From Sinotaia quadrata (Eukaryota > Mollusca > Gastropoda > Architaenioglossa > Viviparidae), in contig CM054177.1 of the NCBI GenBank assembly GCA_028829895.1, forward strand, positions 47,624,164-47,688,163: a DNA stretch of 64,000 nucleotides, in the 5' to 3' direction. The stretch's first letter is position 1. Every line of letters starts with the position of its first letter. The translations under genes and the position numbers were made by a program. Positions 38,800 to 47,194 of the stretch are shown piece by piece. Below the pieces are notes generated by a model. The model saw nothing but the letters and a program-made list of their open reading frames with translations, ran no database searches and was not told the origin of the DNA.

Positions 38800-41700
38800 T
38801 AAAATAATAAATATCAGTATTTATGTGCATTCATGTAAAAATGCTAAAGAAAAGAAACTATCAAGAGAAGATTAGGCAATTATTACTGCTCCCACAAACA
38901 GTTAGAGGTGAAAGGAGATGTATCGAATTAAAATTTAGAAAAGGTTTTCTCTCCCTCTGCAGTGTCGTTAAAGGACACATTTCTGTAAAATGCTTAGCTA
39001 GAAGCTATAGCTTAGAATCTGTGGGCTTGAACAGAATTGAAGCATTCATTTATTTCAGTAGTAAAATGTATGAATTAAATTATGAGTGTTGGCAGCTCTT
39101 TGTATATCTATCTGTCTTTGTAGTATGTTTTAAAGTGATGATATGTGTAATATCTGTTTGTACATTACTTTTATTATGAGCTGTACATTGATGATATATG
39201 TAGATATTTTTAATTAGACATTGATTATAGAGATATCTTTGCGCAGAATGTCTTTAGTTATGATGAGGACAGTGATTATTTGCAGATATCTTTGTGTAGA
39301 ATGTCTTTGATTATGAAGTGGACAGTGATTATTTGTAGAGATAATTTTTGTGCAGAATGTCTTAGATTATTACGTGGACAGTGATGATTTGTAGAGATAA
39401 TCTTTGTGCAGAATGTCTTTGATTATGAAGTGGACAGTGATGAAGAGTGGGAAGAAGAGGAGCCTGGAGAGAGCCTGTCAGATTCCAATGTTAGTTATAT
39501 AATTTTGTAGAAAAAATTTCTTTTTTTAAAAAAAGCAGAACTGTTTCTTTTTGTTGTTTTGTTTTGTTTTAGTTTGTTCTGCTAGTGTAAAATAAAAGTA
39601 TTTAAAGTGTCGCACATTTTTTCCCACTTAAATTTTTTCTAGTTTTGTTTTAAATTTACACAGATATTTAATAATTATTCTTTTTCTCTGATTTAAATTT
39701 TCTTTTCACATTAAACAAATGTTCACATTAAGAGTTATCTTTTAACAGTGGTTTGAGACCAGGCCAACAAACTTCCTTTTGCTTTCCCACCAGATGCCAA
39801 GGGCAGTAGTGGAAGAGATTTCTTATGATACTGTTTTACTGCCTCCCAATACTCTCCCAGTACTTGAGTACACTCATATCTTATAATGTTGGTTACCAAA
39901 TGGCTACTGGATTTTGTTTAAACTGTTGCCACTTTACTTGCCATGTAACCATTGGGGTTTTATTTAACCTCCTGGATGGTTGCTATGTGGATTTGTGTAG
40001 GTTATGCTTACATAATTTTGTTGAGGTGTTAATGTTCACACGTATATATTTGCTAACATACTGATAAATCATTTCATACAGTCCTTTTTTTCATAAAGCT
40101 TCCGATGACTGTTATTTATTATCCATCCAGGGTACAATTTATTTGAAGGTTATTTTGTAAGAAAAAATTCTTTAATGTCGAAGTTAAAACAATGTAATAC
40201 ACAAGAAATCAGTTGAAAATGACTTTTCTATTCTCATTGCTGCTCTATAACGATGTGCACTTGCTGCAGGGGGAAGACGAAGAGGCAGATGCAGAGGAGG
40301 AAGATGATGATGGTTGGATGGTGCCTCATGGGTACCTATCAGAGGGGGAAGGTTGTGAGGATGATGAAGAGGTGAAATTTTAAGATTGCATATATTAGCA
40401 AAGGCATTTTTATATATATCATAAGTAACATTGTATTCTACAAATACAAATGCTTCAGATTTTGGCATGGGTACATGTTAAAAAAAAATAAGTAAATTAG
40501 ATTAAATCTAATTACTTTAGAAGCCTACAACAGACCATCATCATGCTCATATAAAAAAATAGAAAAGGATAAAAGTGTTGGTGTCGTAGGATTTTGATAT
40601 ATATAAAAAGTATGTTTCTAGTGAAAATTTAGATAGTAAAGTTAAGATGTATTTTAGCAGACAGAAAGTATTTTTAATAAGCAATATAATTACATCATTA
40701 GATATTTGGTAATACAGTAAAAGTCTTGGATCCAATTTTTGTGGAAAGGGAGTGTGACAGAAAATATCTTATAAAAATATTATTTCTTCATAAAATTGAT
40801 GGTTTCAAGATAAAAGAAATCTAGAATTTTGCTTTAATGTCTCTCTTCTATCTTATGTATCTGTCACATTAATTCTGACTATATAGAAGCAAGAAAGAGG
40901 TGAAGATTCATTTAGATAACTACCTTTTAACTTTATTATTGTGAGGAATGTTCCATTTCTTTTTTTTGAACATTTATTTATCTTAATACTTCAAAGTTAA
41001 CATTTTACAGATTTATTTTAAAAAAAAATTAATTATGTTGATTTCTTTTTAGGTGTAGGTGGTTTTTCTTCTGTAGAGATTTCATTCTTTTGTTTTAAAA
41101 TTTTTTTATAATTGTTTACTGGTAATCTCAGTGTTTAACTTGTCTTCAGTATTCATGCCATTAATTAAGCTTTATTACCATGAGTCAAACCTTGATAATC
41201 TCATGCATTTGGAAGATACAGTGATCTGCAGAAAAACAGAGGGTGCCATAATAACATTCATATTGCAAAATATTGTCACCGACTCATAAAAATATCTACT
41301 TCAACCAAAACTTGATTATTTTTAATAAAATTCCAGGAATCGGTTTGTCAAATTATCTGACATAAAGTTAATTTTTAAAATGTATTAGCAGCTGTTTTTT
41401 ATATGTATAATTCATTCTTAGTAACTATAAATCCTGGTCTGATAGTTTGTACTGTAAAAAAAAGTGAAAATAACATAATAAAAATTTCTTTCAGGTGACA
41501 CCAGAAATGCTCAAGGCACAGCAGCGAGCAAAAGCTCAGGCTTGGGAAGTGGAGCTTAAAGCTAAAAAGCATGTGGCTCCACCTGTCCATCTGGGTTGCT
41601 ACTGGCAGCAAACTTCAGCGTCTTTATCCGAGAAAGATCTTCAACTTCTTTCACAGTTTGCAGTGAGTTTATTATTTACTCTTGTTATAGAGAATCATGA

Positions 41701-44700
41701 AAGATCTCACTCTTCTGTCATAGTCTATTAGCAGAGTATATTGTTTACCATTATTATAGAGAATCATGAAAGATCTCACTCTTCTGTCATAGTCTATTAG
41801 CAGAATATATTGTTTACCATTATTATAGAGAATCATGACAGATTTCCATCTTCTTTCATAGTTTGAAGTGATTTGATTGTCAGTGTTCCTGTGCAGGTCT
41901 GAAATTCTGAGAAAAGTCTGGATTTTGATTTTAACTTTCCAGGTCTAGAAAAGGCCTCAGCATAATTAAGAAAGGAAAAAAACGTCTGCCCAGTAAAGGG
42001 TTAAAATGTCAAAATAGTCTGGAAATGATCTTAGATTGGAGGGATTTTGTTACCATTATAATTTTTGGGTCATCCACAGACTGAACATTGGAAACCGAAA
42101 CTGACTAATAAAGTTAAGAATAATTGCCCTTTAGATAATATAGGCCTTACTGGGAAAATGTGGAAGAGTGCAACCATTGTGACTTACCAATATCCACTGA
42201 ACATATTGTATGAGTAGTTTGACGAAAGATTGAAAAAAGTTCATTAAAGACACCATTAGAGATTATCTGAAACTAGTTTCAGTTGATAGAAAAGGTTGCC
42301 ACACACCTATGGTCAAAATTTGGTGCATGTACCTCAACAATTTCTGGATTTATATTGATTTGGTTATGCAACAATGTGATCTATACGTCTTTATTTGATT
42401 AACAACAATATCTACAAGTCTGTTTTTTCTAAAATGAGTTTTGGACATCCTTTTTCATAATTTTTCAATGGATTTTTGCTTCATTTCAATAATTTTTTAA
42501 AAAACTTTATTTTTATTTTATTTTTTTTAATTGAGTCAACTTCATAACTCACAAACTGACCCTTGTAAGGTGAATGTAGTTAGTCAACCTCACTTTCTGG
42601 CCTAAGACCATTTTTTCCATTCACAAATGTCAGAATCTTGTTTAAATGAGAAGGAATATTTCAGAAAGGGGTTGCCTATTTCCATGAATCACGTGAAAAC
42701 TCAGCATGACAATAAAATGATTTTGACATAAGCATCTAAATTTGGTTCGTAGAAATAAAAAGGACATCTAGCCACAATACTTTTTTGGTTGTTGCAATTT
42801 GATTCAGTTGAAATGGATAGTGATTCAAATTTTTTTTTAATTAATTTTTGTCACTGAGCAGTAATAAGGATCCAAACATAACTAGGGATGTATCACCCTT
42901 TTCATGATAAAAATCTCACTTTCCAACACTTGCTGAGAATGTGCGTGCCAGCTGACAGTTTACTTTTAGTTGGAAAGTATAGTGAGCATTTTCTATTAAG
43001 TGCACCTTCAGGTTTATTCTTTGTTATATGTGTTACTATATATTATTTTGGGTATTGTAAAGCTAAGAACTATTCTTGAAGACTAGATGTAAAAAAAGTA
43101 ACCATTAATATTATTATTATACAGTGCAAAGCCACTTTTGCTGTTGTTCATTAAAAGCCACAATAAGTATATAAATGCGAATGGTGCAACCAACTTTTTC
43201 AATCTAATTTTACTGATGACGTAGATGTGGAAAAAATTGCTTTTGACCTATTTTCCTTTATGTTTCTTTTAACTTTATATTCCTGTGTAAGTATTTAGAA
43301 TCTCATTTTTGAACTAAACATTCTGATGACTTAAAGTTTGTACAAACGAGGAATCTTTTACACACTTGGAGTGCTAAATTTTCTCTTCATAGTATGTTGG
43401 CTGCAGACTACACCTATGAACAAATCAAGAATTTTTTTAACCTTCAGGCTATAAAGGGGTTTTGTGGGTTTTTCTTTCAGATGGTTTGTATTCTGCCTGT
43501 TCCATTGAAAACTCTTATATCTAACCCAAGGATTGTAGAAAATGGTAGCGACAAGGCTCAAGACAGGGTTGGCTCTGTGACCACATCAGGCAAAGGCTTT
43601 CGCAAACGAGCTGTCCCTGAAGAAGGTAAACATATAATTAATAGCCCAAGATAAATTACTTCCATATAGCAAACAGTTTTATTTTATATCTATTGCCATT
43701 CTTTTAACAAGAATTTTATGAAATGAAAAATGTTTCTTCATCCATTCTATGAATATGGCTTGAAAGAAAATTTAAAAAATCTTTACTTTTGCCTGTTTAC
43801 ACACACATGCCCATAATGCAGCATTTTTTCTTGCCTCCTCTTTCCCTTCTTGGCTTTTTAAAAGAAAATCCTTTAAAAGTCATTTAAATTTTAATTGAAA
43901 AACAATTAATTCCATGTGCAAAAGTTCCCCTTTTTAATTTGATTTAGTACTGTTTGTTTTTTTTATTAATAAAGCATTTTATGTGCGTAAATAGATGTAA
44001 ATGTTGTCTTTATCTTTTATGGGTTTTGATGTTTATTGTTTCTCTTGTAAATATGAAACATTGCATTATAAGTTGTTGCTAATTTATAAAATGTTTGTTA
44101 TTATGTTGGATACTTTGCTAAAATAATCATTTGCTTCCAGCCATTCCCGATCTAATCAGACTGATAAATGGAAATTCCTATGGCATAAAGAAACTGGTAC
44201 GAGAATTTCGACTCTATTGGAAGCGAAAAACAGCTGGCCCCAATGACTCTATTAATGAGAGCCATCTTGAAGTAGAGGAACCTACAAACATTTCAGCTGT
44301 GGACTCTTCCCCTTTGAATCATTCTCTTAACGAGTCCTTGGTTGTCATAAAAAATCAATCTACCGAAGAGACTTGTGCTTTAAAGGCAAGTTCAGCAAGA
44401 AATGTGGAAAATATGGAAACTGTAGAATATCCAGAAAAAGAAATTGTAAATATCAAGTCTGTCCAAGAAGAATCGGGGGCAGGTCAAGATGAAAGCATGA
44501 TCATTGATGACAACTCTGATCATGCCATTTCAAAACGTCAGTTGGAGTTAAAAATCATTGCCATTGCAAGCCGAGAGAAACGGGCAGGCAAAAGCAAGCA
44601 GTGCTGGTATGTACATGAGAATATATTAAAATTGTATGATCTCACAACCTTACCAGCAGAAAATAACTGGGTCTATGTTACAAAAGTTGTGACACCCAAG

Positions 44701-45204
44701 AATACCCCCCAAAGCCTAGTAAAAATAGGTAGCAAAGAATTGGAGACAAAAACAAACAAAAACTCAAAAAAAAAGAAAAATGTTGCTACTGATTTGCAAC
44801 CTTTGTCAGATTGGACATCAGAAACTCCACCAAGCAAATTTGCAAAACAGAATAAAAGAGAGTTTGGTACAAGCAAAATTAAAGATCAAATGTCTATTGT
44901 AAATTTTGCCAAAAAGACCCCTGCCAAAATTCATTGCAAAGAAGTTGACACAAAACTGTCCACTGAATTTTCCACCTCACAGAAAAGCAAGAGAGATGAA
45001 GGATTTCTCAACAGTGTTTGTCCACTTGTCTCAAAACTTTTAAAATCTGAAAATGAATTAAAAACAGACCAGAAACCATTAGTTGCATTAGGCAGATGCC
45101 CAAAGGACAAGAAAGATGGAGACGCGTTTGTTGTAGACACAATTACAAATATGGATGTTAACAGTACTCCTTTAATGGATTATGAGTGCATAGTTATTGA
45201 CTGA
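22070..45204 (+). CDS. CHAF1A: Chromatin assembly factor 1 subunit A (CAF-1 p150), complete, 15 exons
   Basis: The large CAF-1 subunit; with CHAF1B (p60) and RBBP4 it deposits new H3-H4 onto replicated DNA through PCNA. The exons join to 3336 bases, 1111 residues plus stop (human about 956), all GT-AG and phase-consistent. Residues 32-45 (KLKQARLPFKPLDF) match the vertebrate N-terminal ARLPFKRL motif. A LDKFIRR segment and an acidic VIEIIEL (SUMO-interaction-like) follow. Residues about 323-450 are the KER charged helix. QSFFIKPK near 452-459 is the internal PCNA-binding-like motif. LLQFHTDYRPPYYGTW, the acidic ED region (about 594-653) and VPHGYLSE are highly conserved. The C-terminal region has LVREF, WYVH (913-916), a PCNA-motif-like QMSIVNFAKK (1007-1016) and a terminal CIVID. 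I saw no clear PxVxL HP1-binding motif. The ATG is the first in frame after a TAG at 22004 and has a purine at -3 and G at +4. Confidence 0.97.
22450..22512 (+). CDS. CHAF1A: CHAF1A exon 2
   Basis: 63 bases between TTCTTCTAG and GTAAAT, phase 1 in and out: VDIKDVINVDELHLQAKKLK plus Q. The AKKLKQ end abuts ARLPFK of exon 3, recreating the KKLIQARLPFK-type motif of vertebrate p150, which supports both this exon and the splice. Confidence 0.88.
22513..24220. other. CHAF1A intron 2
   Basis: Holds a near-perfect palindrome (22891-22955) and short TA/ATAA simple sequence at 23570-23600. Otherwise featureless. Confidence 0.6.
22891..22955. repeat. Near-perfect palindrome with ~1-base centre
   Basis: Left arm GGAACAAAAAAAAACCCAAA then CAAGTTATTCTGA; the right arm is its reverse complement except for one or two length differences in the A/T and C runs. 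The centre (TTCTGA-C-TCAGAA) leaves almost no loop, so it could extrude as a cruciform. Confidence 0.9.
24221..25080 (+). CDS. CHAF1A: CHAF1A exon 3 (long N-terminal disordered region)
   Basis: 860 bases, acceptor CTTTCAACAG, donor GTAAGT, phase 1 in and 0 out. It opens with ARLPFKPLDFKALTPTPTSG, then LLDKFIRRSSVSEE and DVIEIIELQSNEN, which parallel human LDNFLRNR and VIIDLTEDSNE. The rest is a serine- and acid-rich low-complexity stretch, ending TPQTPDVN and TPRSLKKLKPK, parallel to TPLRRITKKF just before the human KER region. Confidence 0.95.
25081..28943. other. CHAF1A intron 3
   Basis: 3.9 kb, AT-rich. The segment about 26690-27180 is distinctly GC-richer and carries an open frame on each strand plus a consensus splice donor on the minus strand (see findings). 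The rest shows nothing. Confidence 0.55.
28944..29105 (+). CDS. CHAF1A: CHAF1A exon 4 (KER region, part 1)
   Basis: 54 codons between TTATGCTTAG and GTGAGT, phase 0. Starts SSTGKKISIRQKVKEDKERQ and continues as K/E/R-rich helix. The KER region is a long charged helix that binds DNA in CAF-1. Confidence 0.95.
29106..31366. other. CHAF1A introns 4 and 5
   Basis: Introns flanking the 110-base exon 5. An 11-base G run lies at 29304-29314. No other feature seen. Confidence 0.6.
29524..29633 (+). CDS. CHAF1A: CHAF1A exon 5 (KER region, part 2)
   Basis: Acceptor GTGAGTAG, then DKREKEKLQKKEQAEKEKFE and KQQQKEEERKKKQEIL plus two bases. The donor is GTATGG, chosen because it gives the phase needed by exon 6 and restores the family-like QEILDAKQEERKKKEEEKR. 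Confidence 0.93.
31367..31448 (+). CDS. CHAF1A: CHAF1A exon 6 (KER region, part 3)
   Basis: 82 bases between TTTTACAG and GTATAA. Completes an aspartate codon, then AKQEERKKKEEEKRLKEEEK and QKEEEEK, close to human EEKRKKEEEKRLREEEKR. Confidence 0.95.
31449..34844. other. CHAF1A intron 6
   Basis: 3.4 kb. Contains a short hairpin with 13-base arms (33681-33693 and 33711-33723, TTTGCAGATATCT). No exon or recognisable element. Confidence 0.6.
34845..34919 (+). CDS. CHAF1A: CHAF1A exon 7 (internal PCNA-binding-like motif)
   Basis: 25 codons between CTTTTCAG and GTCAGT: LKQEQKWKEAFQSFFIKPK then TVSTTK. KEAFQSFFIKPK aligns with human KAEITRFFQKPK. As in vertebrates the first PIP-box glutamine is replaced by lysine, a non-canonical, weaker PCNA motif, while the paired phenylalanines are kept. 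Confidence 0.95.
34920..37499. other. CHAF1A introns 7 and 8
   Basis: A strand-asymmetric tract at 35819-35876 is a ten-C run followed by A-rich AAAT/AAAC repeats. Otherwise AT-rich, no feature. Confidence 0.6.
36335..36463 (+). CDS. CHAF1A: CHAF1A exon 8
   Basis: 43 codons between CTGATTTAG and GTAAGT: VTKVTEGLFIPFELKKDMCL then APQQRRHF. It matches human FAPFEIKEHMVLAPRRRTAF. An internal AG (after GTAACTAAG) could serve as an alternative acceptor three codons in. Confidence 0.94.
37500..37576 (+). CDS. CHAF1A: CHAF1A exon 9
   Basis: 77 bases between TTTTTCTAG and GTAAGT: GKSTNYLEQLKAGVVKPVRT and GRILR plus two bases. It matches the human FLKDLKGRQPLRSG segment in position and style. Confidence 0.93.
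37856..38033 (+). CDS. CHAF1A: CHAF1A exon 10
   Basis: 178 bases between CCTATACAG and GTATGC. Encodes VVLIIHDSEM, then the best conserved block LLQFHTDYRPPYYGTWRKK and PRNPWKKDK, matching human LLQFCENHRPAYWGTWNKK and RDPWAQD. Confidence 0.96.
38763..38798. repeat. (GT)n microsatellite
   Basis: About 18 uninterrupted GT units in CHAF1A intron 10. Confidence 0.95.
39194..39440 (+). repeat. Tandem copies of CHAF1A exon 11 acceptor and exon start
   Basis: The word GCAG-AATGTCTTTGATTAT and the following GAAGTGGACAGTGAT recur with exon-like starts at 39247, 39300, 39356 and 39412 (true exon); spacing 53, 56 and 56. Copies read NVFSYDEDSDYL, NVFDYEVDSDYL-stop and NVLDYYVDSDDL-stop. The first and third upstream copies keep CAG acceptors; the second has TAG. 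They are intronic pseudo-exon starts, recently enough made that the protein motif is still readable. Confidence 0.93.
39412..39489 (+). CDS. CHAF1A: CHAF1A exon 11 (acidic ED region, part 1)
   Basis: 26 codons between TTTGTGCAG and GTTAGT: NVFDYEVDSDEEWEEEEPGE and SLSDSN. Nearly identical to human LLDYEVDSDEEWEEEEPGESLS. The ED region contacts H3-H4 in CAF-1. The acceptor and first ~28 bases are copied three times immediately upstream (see 39194-39440). Confidence 0.97.
39490..40269. other. CHAF1A intron 11
   Basis: No feature seen beyond T-rich runs. A patch at 39745-40060 is less AT-rich but has no similarity I recognise. Confidence 0.5.
40270..40371 (+). CDS. CHAF1A: CHAF1A exon 12 (acidic ED region, part 2)
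   Basis: 34 codons between CTTGCTGCAG and GTGAAA: GEDEEADAEEEDDDGWMVPH then GYLSEGEGCEDDEE. DGFFVPHGYLSEDEG is the human counterpart. Confidence 0.96.
40372..41494. other. CHAF1A intron 12
   Basis: AT-rich; no feature seen. Confidence 0.6.
41495..41662 (+). CDS. CHAF1A: CHAF1A exon 13
   Basis: 56 codons between TTTCTTTCAG and GTGAGT. Includes AKAQAWEVELKAKK, PPVHLGCYWQQ and LSEKDLQLLSQFA, matching human LKAKEWDEFL, PVKIGCVW and LKVLQQFA. The end of this exon and its donor are copied in tandem downstream (41630-41883). Confidence 0.95.
41630..41883 (+). repeat. Tandem copies of CHAF1A exon 13 3' end and donor region
   Basis: The exon 13 end (GAGAAAGATCTTCAACTTCT, TTCACAGTTTGCA-GTGAGT) is followed by three related units starting GAGAATCATG at 41690, 41759 and 41828 (69-base spacing; 60 from the exon copy). 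The two middle units are almost identical. The last keeps TTTGAA-GTGATT, like the true donor. Reading through the real donor meets a stop at 41729-41731. Confidence 0.85.
41884..43480. other. CHAF1A intron 13, remainder
   Basis: No feature seen beyond the tandem copies at its start. Confidence 0.6.
43481..43625 (+). CDS. CHAF1A: CHAF1A exon 14
   Basis: 145 bases between TTTCTTTCAG and GTAAAC: MVCILPVPLKTLISNPRIVE, then a polar stretch and GKGFRKRAVPEE plus one base. It bridges QFA of exon 13 to the C-terminal region; little conservation expected. Confidence 0.9.
43626..44140. other. CHAF1A intron 14
   Basis: Short AT-rich intron, no feature. Confidence 0.6.
44141..45204 (+). CDS. CHAF1A: CHAF1A exon 15 (C-terminal region and stop)
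   Basis: Acceptor TTGCTTCCAG, 1064 bases to TGA at 45202-45204. Opens with IPDLIRLINGNSYGIKKLVR then EFRLYWKRK, matching human LLPLLHGNVNGSKVIIREF. A long acidic linker follows, then QLELKIIAIASREKR and CWYVH (human MCWYVH), WVYVTKV, a basic stretch, QMSIVNFAKK (human MCITQFMKK) and terminal YECIVID (human DCMIVD). The linker between the LVREF and WYVH blocks is longer than in vertebrates. Confidence 0.96.
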
Positions 45205-46580
45205 AATCGGCATATAATTTTAAGTGGTTGTTCTTCTGGACAACTTTCTGTGCTATAATTTGTATTTAATCACTTACCAGCTGTGTTAAAGTTTCTATAT
45301 AGGTGACTTTTAACTGTTGTTGTTTCTGCTTTATTTTTAACAGATAAAATTAGTATAAATGACTTTAGTTAGTTTGATGTTTCTAAAAGTAATACCATAA
45401 TGTAAATTACTTTTCATTTAATTTATCTGTAATCTTTATGGAGCAGCTTGTTCATCTTTTTAACAGGTGAAGCTGTAGTCAAATGACTTACTATTTCATT
45501 TCTCTGTAGTCTGTGTTCGGTCTGCTTGTTGATCTGTAGAACTACCATGTAAAATGTTTGACTTCCTTTCCTTTGTAACGGTCTATAAAAGTATAATGCT
45601 CAAAGCTGTACTATGTCATTGTAACTTGCTGGTCTCTCTATAATGTAAAGCTATAATGTAAACTCTAGTGGTTAAAACATTATTGCTTTCAGCAGTGTTA
45701 CTATGATTCATTTCTCAGAAGTCGTTTCTAAAATAAGTTTTATTTATTTATAAGTGCAGATGTTCTCAAGCTTGTTTTGTTTGCTTTTATAACATTATTG
45801 TCTTTGTGTTTTGTTTCTTGGGTTTAATTTATAATAGCACATGTAATGTGACATTTTGAACTTCATAAAAATGAACTTTTTACAATTATTCAGCTTTGTT
45901 GGATTTAACAGAAATTCTTCGTTAAAAACTACTACTATTTTACAAAGCAAAGAAGACAGTTTTTCATTTGTTTTTTATAAATGTATGGCCTCTTCCATTC
46001 TGATGCTCAGCAAAATGTCATATTTGCAGGCTTGTACCTTATTGTAAGATTTTCAAAAATTAGATTGAAAACAGTTAACCTTTCAAATTGTGATGGATAA
46101 AATTCTGAGAGTTTACAATTAGATACTTTTTTTTGTGGGGTGGTGGTAGTGGTATTATTTCTATTGTGTGTTATTTGTTCCTTTTTTAAGAGATCAATTT
46201 TAAAAATAATATATAAACTTTATGAATGTAAAATGTAATGTCTATTAAGTACCAGTGTAATGGTTGTTCTTCTAAGAGGAGAAAATAGTATTCTTTCAAG
46301 TATCATTTTCACAATTACTTTTGCTCAGAAATATAAACAGAAATAATTTGTGTGCTTTATGTTCTGGAAAAAATGAAATTTGTCACAAATAAAAACACAC
46401 TCAGATGCCCTATTGCATATTGTACATTTTTCCTACCCTTTTTCCACAGCACATGTTCATCAGATTTCTCTCCCCAATCTCATTTCACCATATTTCTCAT
46501 ATCGTACTCTTTGCACCTACACTCACACACATTCTTTTGTAGTTGGACTGTAAATAAAAATATATATTATTATTGAAAAT
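45205..46580 (+). other. Probable CHAF1A 3' UTR and downstream DNA
   Basis: The region after the stop holds AATAAA hexamers at 46388-46393 and 46553-46558. The second is followed by a TATATATTATTATT stretch, a plausible poly(A) site. In AT-rich DNA such hexamers are weak evidence, so the transcript end is not fixed. Confidence 0.35.
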
Positions 46581-47194
46581 GTATTATCAGCTTCAAACAT
46601 TTTATTTACGAACTAAAGCTTTAACATTATTTTTACAATCTAACAATAATATCCACTTTTCTGGCGTCTCTTCATGTATTTCAATAGAAGCATTGAATTA
46701 AAATAAAATGTTAGAAATGTTAATGCTGTGGCACCATTTTTTTAACAATTGTTATAACGTTTTTTAGCACTGAACACGTGGAGTATAAGATTGCATTGGT
46801 TGATCAAATTGTATTGAGTTATTTGCACTTTGCTAGTTTGATCGTCATTTACATACATATGTACTAAGTTTACCTCCCCCTTTTCAGGCACAGACTTATG
46901 ATGGGTGTTTGAACAGCTCATGTCCCAATATAGAAACAAATAACATTAAGCTGAATGATCTTGTATTTTTTAACACTGACCCCTTTTACACTAGAGCATT
47001 TAGTTAACTGGTGTTTAATTGCAGTTATTCCCACCTTATAAGTTGTTTCATTGAGCAATGACATCTTTATTTGTCAAAAAATTTCTTCTGTCCATTTTAA
47101 AAAATAGTTGTGAAAACATTTCCAAGTCATATTACCATCGTTGCTTAGCTTTTGTTACTTCAGCATTCACTTAGGTTGTTTCCAGTATGTTCAC

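Noticed and set aside
38823..39179. 118-codon plus-strand frame in CHAF1A intron 10
   Set aside because: It lies between exons, has no family resemblance and its ending is low-complexity hydrophobic; a chance frame is likely.
40184..40468. 94-codon minus-strand frame with histidine and proline runs
   Set aside because: It is the reverse shadow of the acidic CHAF1A exon 12.
44673..45140. Minus-strand frames of 67 and 69 codons
   Set aside because: Both are shadows of CHAF1A exon 15.
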